The notes under the pieces: generated by a model
Told to the model about the DNA's origin: nothing
Seen by the model: only the letters and a program-made list of their open reading frames with translations
The model's database searches: none
Part shown: positions 9,743 to 19,452 of the stretch, in pieces
How positions within the stretch are numbered: position 1 is the stretch's first letter
Layout: every line of letters starts with the position of its first letter
NCBI RefSeq assembly: GCF_016107525.1
Contig: NZ_JABASR010000017.1
Coordinates: 1-64,000 of the forward strand
Direction: 5' to 3'
DNA: 64,000 nt
DNA from: Psychrobacter aquimaris
GTDB lineage: Bacteria; Pseudomonadota; Gammaproteobacteria; Pseudomonadales; Moraxellaceae
Position numbers and translations under genes: made by a program

Positions 9743-10543
9743 ATGTATTTTTTACTCTCCCCTGCCAAATCTTTAAATGAGAAAGACGCTGTGCCAGTAA
9801 ACCTAGGCAACTACTACAGTCAGCCAGAGCTTATCGAGCATTCGCAAGCATTAATGAAAAATTTAAAATCAAAAGAACCAATTGATTTACAAGAACTGAT
9901 GAGCATATCTGACGACTTAGCGCAACTAAACGCTGAACGCAACCAACAATGGAGTTGGAGCAAAGATAAGCCATTTACTTTAGACAATGCCAAACCTGCA
10001 GGCTATTTGTTCGATGGTGATGTTTATACCGGTCTCGATATGTATCATATGGATAAAGACACCGCCATCTATGTCAATGAACATCTGGGTATTTTGTCTG
10101 GGCTATATGGCGTGTTAAAACCGTTGGATTTGATTCAGCCTTATCGCTTAGAGATGGGCACCAAGCTAAAAAACGAGCGTGGTGATAATCTTTATGAGTT
10201 TTGGGGAGAAGAAGTGACTAACGTTATTAATGCGCGTGTGGCAGATAGTAATGACAAGGTTTTGATTAATCTTGCGTCTAATGAATATTTCAAAGTTATA
10301 AAGAAAAAGGGGCTAGACGCTGAAATTATTACGCCACGATTTGAAGATGAAAAAAATGGTCAATATAAAGTGATTAGCTTTTACGCCAAAAAAGCACGTG
10401 GCCTAATGGTCAAATACGCAGCAGATAATAAGCTGGCCAATGCAGAGCAGCTAAAGCAGTTTGATTTAGCAGGGTATTATTACTGTGAAAAGGCTTCTGA
10501 TGATAAAACGTGGACGTTTAGACGAGATGCGGCGGATCAGTAA
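9743..10543 (+). CDS. yaaA: Peroxide stress protein YaaA
   Basis: Member of the YaaA/DUF328 (UPF0246) family, which lowers free iron and DNA damage during hydrogen peroxide stress in E. coli. The N-terminus MYFLLSPAKSLNEKD and the segments NGLYG-like LSGLYGVLKPLDLIQPYRLEM and LINLASNEYFK are characteristic. An ATG at 9737 is in frame, but AAGGA ends only 1 nt before it; the ATG at 9743 has about 6-7 nt spacing and matches the family's start, so it is preferred. A terminator follows. Confidence 0.92.
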   Translation: MYFLLSPAKSLNEKDAVPVNLGNYYSQPELIEHSQALMKNLKSKEPIDLQELMSISDDLAQLNAERNQQWSWSKDKPFTLDNAKPAGYLFDGDVYTGLDMYHMDKDTAIYVNEHLGILSGLYGVLKPLDLIQPYRLEMGTKLKNERGDNLYEFWGEEVTNVINARVADSNDKVLINLASNEYFKVIKKKGLDAEIITPRFEDEKNGQYKVISFYAKKARGLMVKYAADNKLANAEQLKQFDLAGYYYCEKASDDKTWTFRRDAADQ

Positions 10544-10571
10544 AACTAACATTTATACTGAATTTGTAGAA

Positions 10572-10602
10572 AACCCCCGATAAGCTCAGCCTATCGGGGG
10601 TT
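10572..10602 (+). terminator. Terminator after yaaA
   Basis: An 11-bp perfect stem with a C5/G5 core (10572-10582 with 10592-10602) and a 9-nt loop, about 30 bp after the yaaA stop. The T-run is short, so it may act on both strands weakly. Confidence 0.7.
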
Positions 10603-10646
10603 GTTGGCAAAATTTTATCACCGGTTGCCGTAAAACGTCTCAATGA

Positions 10647-12260
10647 CTATATGGTAAAGCGCGATTTATCTCTGGAAACATCAAGTACGACAGTTTGATC
10701 ATATACGTTATAGGTATGGAGACGATCGATATCAGTCTCCCAGTTAGGTTCAATATAACGCACAAAGGTCTCTTTATAGGAGGTCGGCGTTAACTCTTCT
10801 ACGAGATATAAAGCCACCCTACGTCCATACCTAATAGTGCCATCCTGAGCCGTACGAAAAAGCTGGCCATCTCTCTTAAATAGTGCGCCTGCTAATCGTG
10901 ATCCACGCACATCAATCTTTAGAGGCGCACATGGGTGAATACTCCAATTATCTGACTCCAACTTATCAGAAGTATAAATATGCAACTCTAAATCCATCGT
11001 AAGGACTGAAATTGAGCCATGTGTGGTAAAAAGATACCATAAGCCATTGTACTCAATAACCGCACTATCCGCTGCCTGAACCCCAGACACTAACTCATGA
11101 ACTTTCTCCCACTTCTGCGGAAAGTTGGTCGCTTTTAAGAGATTAATACAATTGGTCTTTGCGGCTTCTGGAATCATATATATAGCATTGTTATGCTTGA
11201 ATACATTTGGAAAACTTAGATGCGAGCTAATACCTAAATCGACTGGTCCAGCATTGATCACTTGATGGTCCTCATCGAGTTCCACCCATTCTATGCGGCC
11301 AATACCTTTTTTATAGTTTAGGCTCTCAAAGAATATATAGCGCCTTGAGTCTTGCTCAATATAAAAAGGGTCAGCCCAAAAACAGCCTTTTTCAGGTAAT
11401 ATTTCCGTGTATGTTTGCATCGGCTGATCAATAGAACCAATAAAAATACTCCATTTATTGCGATAAAGGCTCTTATAAAAAGTTTTTATCGTATAGTTTT
11501 TAAAAAAATTCGTCAAATGCCGTATGGCCGTTAGCTGTTGGGGTACTTTATAAATCGCACCATCAAAAATTGAATTCGTCAAACTTTCACTCTCAACGCC
11601 AATTTTGTTTTTATGGAAATACCAATACAATATCGATGCTGCAACCCCATTTAACTTATCCGCAGTTAAGTTATAGTCCCAATAGAATAAAGTGCCATAA
11701 CCTCTTCCTACCACTTTATCTACCTTAAGATGATTACTGAGTAATTGTAAGGTCACGACGCTATTTTCCCATTTTTCGGCGAATTGCCAATATAGTGCAG
11801 GTGTACCTCGCTGTATGGTTTCATCGCCATAATGAAATAAGAGAATACCTTTTTTTGAAACACTTAGAATTCTCCCTGTTAAGGTGCGAAAGCCCATGTT
11901 AATGAGATAATCTAGATTTGCAGCTTCTAGTCTTGCAATCACTGAATCTTCAATTTCGTCAGTAGATTTACCTTGCTTCGGTACTGATGTAATGACAGGC
12001 ATCTTCCCATTAGCCGCTAAGTCATGAATAGAATAATGCTTAGCATTACGCTTAGTTCGAGAAAGAAGGGAAAATATTTTTTGATTAATAGATGGAATGA
12101 TCTTCGATAAACGCGATATATTAGATTTTTGTTTTTTATCTTGTTGGACAGCAATGCAAACCTCTACTACGCCTTCATCTATTAGAGATTTTAATGGCAT
12201 AAACTTATACCATGCCAATGTTTCATCTTCTACGAGAATGCCAAGCCTAGTTTTTTTCAT
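10647..12260 (-). CDS. Formyltransferase-like / GINT1-N-type sugar-transferase-related protein
   Basis: A two-part protein of 537 residues. Residues 1-240 resemble a formyltransferase N-domain: an ILLFHYGDETIQRGTPALYW segment sits where NLHPSLLP-RG is expected, but the catalytic Asn-x-His is not intact. The C-terminal part, about 265-537, matches the five-bladed propeller-like N-terminal domain of glucosamine inositolphosphorylceramide transferases, with CFWADPF, SFPNVF, YMIPEA, DSAVIEYNGLWYLFTT and GSRLAGA. Such proteins usually lie in capsule or exopolysaccharide loci; here none is nearby. The start at 12260 (MKKTRLGI) is preferred because AAGG lies 8 nt before it; an ORF reaching 12347 has no such support. 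The exact reaction is unknown. Confidence 0.6.
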   Translation of the reverse strand: MKKTRLGILVEDETLAWYKFMPLKSLIDEGVVEVCIAVQQDKKQKSNISRLSKIIPSINQKIFSLLSRTKRNAKHYSIHDLAANGKMPVITSVPKQGKSTDEIEDSVIARLEAANLDYLINMGFRTLTGRILSVSKKGILLFHYGDETIQRGTPALYWQFAEKWENSVVTLQLLSNHLKVDKVVGRGYGTLFYWDYNLTADKLNGVAASILYWYFHKNKIGVESESLTNSIFDGAIYKVPQQLTAIRHLTNFFKNYTIKTFYKSLYRNKWSIFIGSIDQPMQTYTEILPEKGCFWADPFYIEQDSRRYIFFESLNYKKGIGRIEWVELDEDHQVINAGPVDLGISSHLSFPNVFKHNNAIYMIPEAAKTNCINLLKATNFPQKWEKVHELVSGVQAADSAVIEYNGLWYLFTTHGSISVLTMDLELHIYTSDKLESDNWSIHPCAPLKIDVRGSRLAGALFKRDGQLFRTAQDGTIRYGRRVALYLVEELTPTSYKETFVRYIEPNWETDIDRLHTYNVYDQTVVLDVSRDKSRFTI

Positions 12261-12660
12261 CTCTATTACCTTAAGTTGCACGTGAGCTTTTATAACTGCT
12301 AAGCCACAACAAGCGCTCAATTTCCCTTTGAGTAAAGTATCAGTCAATTTTTATATATTCTTATATTAACATATACCTTGATAAGGTGGATATATTGAAT
12401 GACTTAGACAATTCTAAGCTATATTTATTAACCTATCTTGAATACTTCTCATTTTGAACCATAGATATACGACATTTAAGACATAACATTAGTTTATATA
12501 GCACAATTCATCACAACCTATATTAGTGAAAAACTTAATACTGAACATCATGGTTTTTTTATTGCAAAATTTGGACATTTTTAGACCATTTAGTCACTTT
12601 CGTTCAGATTGAGGACACGACCTAATATAAAAATAAAATACACGATAATAATCAGGCACA
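12261..12660. other. AT-rich intergenic stretch
   Basis: Very AT-rich sequence between the orphan glycan-type gene and the groEL terminator. It probably carries that gene's promoter. I see no further gene, repeat or clear site. Confidence 0.5.
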
Positions 12661-12662
12661 AA

Positions 12663-12694
12663 AAAGTCCTGCTATCTTACGATAACAGGACTTT
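12663..12694 (-). terminator. groEL terminator
   Basis: A 14-bp stem with one G-U pair (12663-12676 with 12681-12694) and a 4-nt loop, followed on the minus strand by a T-run. It lies about 120 bp beyond the groEL stop. Confidence 0.82.
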
Positions 12695-12716
12695 CGGTAT
12701 TTCAAGCGCTTTATGG

Positions 12717-12805
12717 GTTGACTAAAGCAGTACGGCTAGGCGACCGAGTGAAGGTTGTACATGACGTACATCAAACGAGGTCAACAGCGTCGTACAAATT
12801 TAGTC
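12717..12805. repeat. Imperfect inverted-repeat element in the groEL 3' region
   Basis: GACTAAAGCAGTACG (12720-12734) and CGTACAAATTTAGTC (12791-12805) are near-complementary. Inside lies a second dyad, TGTAC-ATGAC-GTACA (12756-12770), and GTTGAC/GTCAAC (12717/12780) also pair. The roughly 90-bp unit is GC-richer than its surroundings and could fold into a branched hairpin in the groEL 3' UTR, or be one copy of a dispersed intergenic repeat. Confidence 0.45.
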
Positions 12806-12815
12806 GAAGCATAAA

Positions 12816-14471
<1,656 letters not shown>

Positions 14472-14576
14472 TTACTCCACTATTATAAGTATGAGAATGC
14501 AATTAAATGAGTTGATATATTCTTATCAAAAACTATTGTCAAAAATGTGCTGAGTATAAAAATATACTCAAAATGA

Positions 14577-14867
14577 CTAACCTTCTAGCACACCCAACAC
14601 ATCAGATTCTTTCATAATCAATAGTTCTTCGCCGTCAACTTTCACGGTTTGACCAGCATATTGACCGAATAAGACTTTGTCGCCAGCTTTTACATCTAAC
14701 GCGCGAGTTTCACCATTGTCACGAATCTGGCCGTTACCAGTTGCTAGCACTTCACCTTGTGAAGGTTTTTCTTGAGCAGAACCAGGAAGCAAGATACCAC
14801 CAGCCGTTTTTGTTTCTTCTTCTATGCGGCGGACAACAATACGATCATGTAAAGGACGAATATTCAT
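14577..14867 (-). CDS. groES: 10 kDa co-chaperonin GroES
   Basis: Forms the heptameric lid of GroEL. The 96-residue protein has [13 protein letters not shown] at the start, the mobile-loop segment [20 protein letters not shown] and the C-terminal half with [10 protein letters not shown]. The ATG at 14867 is used because GGAG lies 8 nt upstream. A sigma-32 type promoter lies about 130 bp further upstream. Confidence 0.97.
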
Positions 14868-15187
14868 CAATATGTCTCCAATAATTTGGTTATTTACAGT
14901 AAGGGTTTATTTGAATTAATAGTCTCAATACCAATACCTGTAGGCATTACTGCTTAAAACAGCATTCTAAAGATAAGCTTTGAGCTTGTATCAAAAAGTG
15001 GGGGCAAAGTGAGTTAGCTTCAAGTGTAAAGCCCAAAAATTTACAAGAATTTTGCATATCATGGGTTATTTAGGTGGTAATAACGTTTATGAAAAGTCAT
15101 TTGATTGGATTGCACTGTATTAAAGGCTTTAGCAGAATTTTAAAATCAGCGATCTGAGAGGTAAATTTCAATACTGAATTGAATTAG
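14868..15187. other. groES leader and promoter region
   Basis: Non-coding. It holds the sigma-32 promoter described separately and about 120 nt of groES leader; nothing else is recognised. Confidence 0.6.
14996..15024 (-). promoter_or_regulatory. Sigma-32 heat-shock promoter of groES-groEL
   Basis: On the minus strand CTTGAA (15024-15019) is followed after 14 bp by CCCCCACTT (15004-14996), close to the RpoH consensus CTTGAA-N13-17-CCCCATnT. This predicts a leader of about 120 nt and no CIRCE/HrcA control; no CIRCE repeat is visible. Confidence 0.75.
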
Positions 15188-15403
15188 TTAAGCTACCCCA
15201 TATCGTTTGCAACTGACCGATCAACTTATCCTTTCTTAGGAAACTTACAGCAAGTGACGTCTCATGATATCGTACTCAAAGCCAGCAACGTTGGCTACAA
15301 TAGCAACACCACAGGGACGGCCTTCACTCTTGAAAAGGCAACAGCCCATGACCATTATAGTTCTTGGGATTACAATAATAGTTATAAGCAATGCCATAAA
15401 TAG
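15188..15403 (+). pseudogene. Open reading fragment upstream of the DUF3108 gene
   Basis: 71 sense codons are open in one frame between TAG (15185-15187) and TAG (15401-15403). There is no ATG; the first usable start is a GTG at 15254, leaving 50 codons without a good ribosome site. Codon use from about 15250 on is coding-like and GC-richer than its surroundings, and the end (YNNSYKQCHK) looks like a genuine C-terminus. It ends 16 bp before the next gene. It may be a decayed gene's 3' end or a small protein; I do not recognise the family. Confidence 0.35.
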
Positions 15404-15419
15404 CAATTAAGGAATATCC

Positions 15420-16190
15420 ATGAGTTTTTTATCAAACAATCAAAAATCATCATCAACCGATGCTGATAATACCAAACGCCGCCAGTCTAAGTTTTTAACC
15501 GCTTTAACCACTGGGGCGAGTATTGCTACGATTGGAGCTTTAAGTATGACTGCACCTACCCTTGCCAGCGCAAAGAGTATCGAACCTTCAAGCGCCAACT
15601 ACAGCTTTACGGTTGAAGACAAATATAAAGGTACTGCCACTCGTACTTTGGAAAAAGCTGGTAATACTTGGAAATATAATGTCAATGCTCGGGTGGCAGG
15701 TGTCGCAAGCGCTTCGCAAAACAGTACTTTTACCATCAACGGCAATAATGTCATTCCGAGTCAAGCAAGCACCACTTATAAGCTATTAGGCGTTGGCCGT
15801 ACGCACAAATTAGACTTTAATCCAAGTAGTAAAAAGGTGGTGAGTAACTATAAAGGCAAATCGACAACCATGAACATGGCACAACAAGCCTTTGATGATT
15901 TGAGTTTGGAAGTACAAATTCGCCAAGATTTATTAAACGATAAATTTTCTGGCAACTATTACATGGCGAAAAAAGACAAAATAGAAAAAACGCCTTTCAA
16001 AAAATCGGGTAATACCAAGATTACCGTTCCAGCGGGTACATTTGATACCGTACGTGTCGACCGTATCCACGATGACAATAGTCGTTCTACCAGTTTTTGG
16101 CTAGCACCAAGCTTAGATTACCTACCAGTAAAAGTGAGCCAAATTAATGATGGCAAAAAGATGGATTTAGAGTTAACCAAGGTGAATTAA
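15420..16190 (+). CDS. DUF3108 domain-containing periplasmic protein
   Basis: A 256-residue exported protein. After a polar N-terminus with RR/K residues, a hydrophobic segment (residues 28-45) ends in TLASA-KS, a plausible signal-peptidase site near residue 51. The rest is the DUF3108 beta-rich domain, with YKGTATRTLE, GRTHKLDF and the conserved close TVPAGTFDTVRV...FWLAP. Function is unknown; members often sit near purine or cell-envelope genes. AAGGA lies 6 nt before the ATG. A bidirectional terminator follows. Confidence 0.85.
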   Translation: MSFLSNNQKSSSTDADNTKRRQSKFLTALTTGASIATIGALSMTAPTLASAKSIEPSSANYSFTVEDKYKGTATRTLEKAGNTWKYNVNARVAGVASASQNSTFTINGNNVIPSQASTTYKLLGVGRTHKLDFNPSSKKVVSNYKGKSTTMNMAQQAFDDLSLEVQIRQDLLNDKFSGNYYMAKKDKIEKTPFKKSGNTKITVPAGTFDTVRVDRIHDDNSRSTSFWLAPSLDYLPVKVSQINDGKKMDLELTKVN

Positions 16191-16223
16191 ACCCTGTATG
16201 AATCAAGCAAAAATAGTATAAAA

Positions 16224-16257
16224 AAAAGCGGCGCTCTAAATAGAGTGCCGCTTTTTT
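16224..16257. terminator. Bidirectional terminator
   Basis: A long stem with an A-tract, GCGGCGCTCTA pairing with TAGAGTGCCGC (one G-U) and a T-tract, between the convergent DUF3108 and DUF2069 genes. Confidence 0.85.
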
Positions 16258-16281
16258 ATGTCTTAAACTTAGCTAAATTAA

Positions 16282-16764
16282 TTAACGTGGTTGCTTAACG
16301 ACGTTGTTCATTGAAGGGAGGCGTTTTAGTAGAATAAATAACCAGACATTGATTGCCAACAATAAGACAAAATCAAGCAGATAAACCACTATCTCCGCCC
16401 AACTGCTACCATAAGCGCGGGTAAACAGCACCACACCACTCGCCCCCAAATAAACCAAGGTAAACATACTGCCTATCAATAGCACATACGGCGAACGACC
16501 ACGTAGTATCGCTGGCGTTAAGACAAATGCAGGTATTAGCCACAGCGCTTGCCATGCGATACCGCCAATGATATCAGGGCTACTGGGATTGAAAACACTA
16601 ATAAAAATAGGTAGCCCAAGCAGTCTATAAACCAACCAAATCAGCCAAGTCATCATCAGGCGTTGACGAATGGGCGTAATAGGCTTTTTGCCCTTAACAG
16701 CTTTGGCAGATTTTTTTGCTGGTGCGCTTGCATTTATCTCACTATCGGAGCGGTTTGTGACCAT
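16282..16764 (-). CDS. DUF2069 domain-containing inner-membrane protein
   Basis: A 160-residue protein with a basic, Lys/Ala-rich first 30 residues and then four hydrophobic helices. The segments RLLGLPIFISVF, WLIPAFVLTPAILRGR and YGSSWAEIVVYLLDFVLLL are typical of DUF2069. The gene often accompanies wrbA, as here, where wrbA lies just upstream with a gap of about 60 bp. Role unknown. Confidence 0.82.
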   Translation of the reverse strand: MVTNRSDSEINASAPAKKSAKAVKGKKPITPIRQRLMMTWLIWLVYRLLGLPIFISVFNPSSPDIIGGIAWQALWLIPAFVLTPAILRGRSPYVLLIGSMFTLVYLGASGVVLFTRAYGSSWAEIVVYLLDFVLLLAINVWLFILLKRLPSMNNVVKQPR

Positions 16765-16826
16765 TAGATATACTTATTTCCTAATTAATAGCGTTATATA
16801 AGACGTTGCATGCTATAAAAATCCAC

Positions 16827-17748
<922 letters not shown>

Positions 17749-19299
17749 ATGGTCGATATGGAAAATTTATCAAAAAAAATCCCGTTTTTACATCAACGCT
17801 GGTTTCAATTCTTACGATTCTTGACTCGACACTTTTTTGAAGACAATTGCCAGCAAAAGGCCGCATCGCTGACCTATACGACTATGCTGTCGATTGTACC
17901 AGTCCTAACTGTCCTATTGATGATTCTATCTTCGGTACCAGCACTTGCGTCCGTTAGAGCACAGATATATGAAGTGATTTACAGCAACTTGCTACCACAA
18001 TCAAGTATGCAGGTCAGTGAGTATATCAATAGCTTTGCTGAAAAATCATCAAATTTAACCATCATTGGGGCGATGGTGTTATTTTTTACGACCATTATGA
18101 CATTAACAACTATTGAGCGCGCTTTTAACCAAATCTGGCGAGTAGAAAATCGCTCAGGCGGCATAAAAAGCATGCTGCGCTATTGGACCATAGTGACATT
18201 AGGACCACTGGTCTTGGGTACGGCTTTTATCGCCTCAAGTGCTGTGCAAAGCTTGAGTTTTTTAAATCGACAAATTGCCGGTTATGGCATTGACTGGTCT
18301 TTTTGGGTACAAGCCGTATCCATTGGTATCACTGTCGCAGGCTTCATTGGTATGTACTGGTTCATCCCAAAAGCGCGCGTACCCGCGAAAAATGCTGCCA
18401 TTGCCGGTCTCTTTGTCGCTATCGTATTTGAGCTGATGAAGAATCTGTTTGGTACAGTAATGGCAAACTTCACCAGTTATGAAGCGATTTATGGGGCTTT
18501 CGCGGCACTGCCCATCTTCTTACTATGGATATATTTGTCTTGGAATTTAATCCTATTAGGCGTTGAAATCAGCTATACCTTGACGATTTTTGAGACTGAA
18601 GAAGTCTATCCACGCCACCCGCTCCTAAGTTTGCTCGATATGCTAAATCTCGTTTATACCCATCATTTAAAAGGGGAAGCGGTAAGCGAACAAGCGCTAC
18701 GTAATGTGCTAGGACGCAAAGAGTTGCCAAAATGGTATACCTATATTAATTATTTGCAAGACAGCAACTTAATTACTATGACTGAAGATGATGATTATGT
18801 GCTCAAGAAAGATTTGAGTAAAATGACGTTATGGGATTTTTATCGCACGCTACCTTACCCTTTACCTATCAAAGATGAGCTAGATGAGATGAGCCCAGAG
18901 GATCAAAAACCTTGGCTTAGCTTGCTAGTCAATCGTTTTGAGAATACGGAAGCTTATGCCAAGCAACAGTTAGATGTACCGTTAAATGCTATTTTTGCCA
19001 ATAGCGAGCCACGTAAAAAAGCCGATTCTAATGGAAAAGGTGTCAAAGGCAGTCAATCAAGTTTATTTAGAAAAACCTCGGCGACCACTATGCCACTAGC
19101 CCAGAGTGAGCCAATTGAAGGCACGCCACACTTTGACCCACTAGCTTATGATAAAGACAGTGATGTTGAATGCGACGAGCACGATAATGAGATTCTTATT
19201 CCTAAAGATTTGAATGACTCTAAAATTAAAACCAATGCTAATCTCTTTAATCATAAAGGCGATATCATTACTGAAGCAGACAACCCAAAAATAAATTAA
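17749..19299 (+). CDS. YihY/UPF0761 family inner-membrane protein with extended C-terminus
   Basis: Residues 20-285 are the YihY (RNase BN-like, misnamed) membrane domain with six hydrophobic helices. Hallmarks are QKAASLTYTTMLSIVPVLTV at the start, TTIERAFNQIWRVENRSG and FAALPIFLLWIYLSWNLIL. The E. coli protein stops near residue 290. Here another 230 residues follow: about 100 that look like a winged-helix segment (LVYTHHLKGEAVSEQALRN onward), then a polar low-complexity tail. Function of the family is unsettled. No clear Shine-Dalgarno is seen, so a start at the ATG 9 nt later is equally possible. Confidence 0.85.
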   Translation: MVDMENLSKKIPFLHQRWFQFLRFLTRHFFEDNCQQKAASLTYTTMLSIVPVLTVLLMILSSVPALASVRAQIYEVIYSNLLPQSSMQVSEYINSFAEKSSNLTIIGAMVLFFTTIMTLTTIERAFNQIWRVENRSGGIKSMLRYWTIVTLGPLVLGTAFIASSAVQSLSFLNRQIAGYGIDWSFWVQAVSIGITVAGFIGMYWFIPKARVPAKNAAIAGLFVAIVFELMKNLFGTVMANFTSYEAIYGAFAALPIFLLWIYLSWNLILLGVEISYTLTIFETEEVYPRHPLLSLLDMLNLVYTHHLKGEAVSEQALRNVLGRKELPKWYTYINYLQDSNLITMTEDDDYVLKKDLSKMTLWDFYRTLPYPLPIKDELDEMSPEDQKPWLSLLVNRFENTEAYAKQQLDVPLNAIFANSEPRKKADSNGKGVKGSQSSLFRKTSATTMPLAQSEPIEGTPHFDPLAYDKDSDVECDEHDNEILIPKDLNDSKIKTNANLFNHKGDIITEADNPKIN

Positions 19300-19452
19300 C
19301 AAGAGCATTAGTAATAAATGAAACATATTAAACAATAAAAATTAGTTTTTATAACATATAAAAATAAAACTTATTATTATTAATTGAACAAAAGTCGTAC
19401 AATATACTAACACAGCTGTTATATTGCCCTAAACTATTATTAGGGTAACAAC

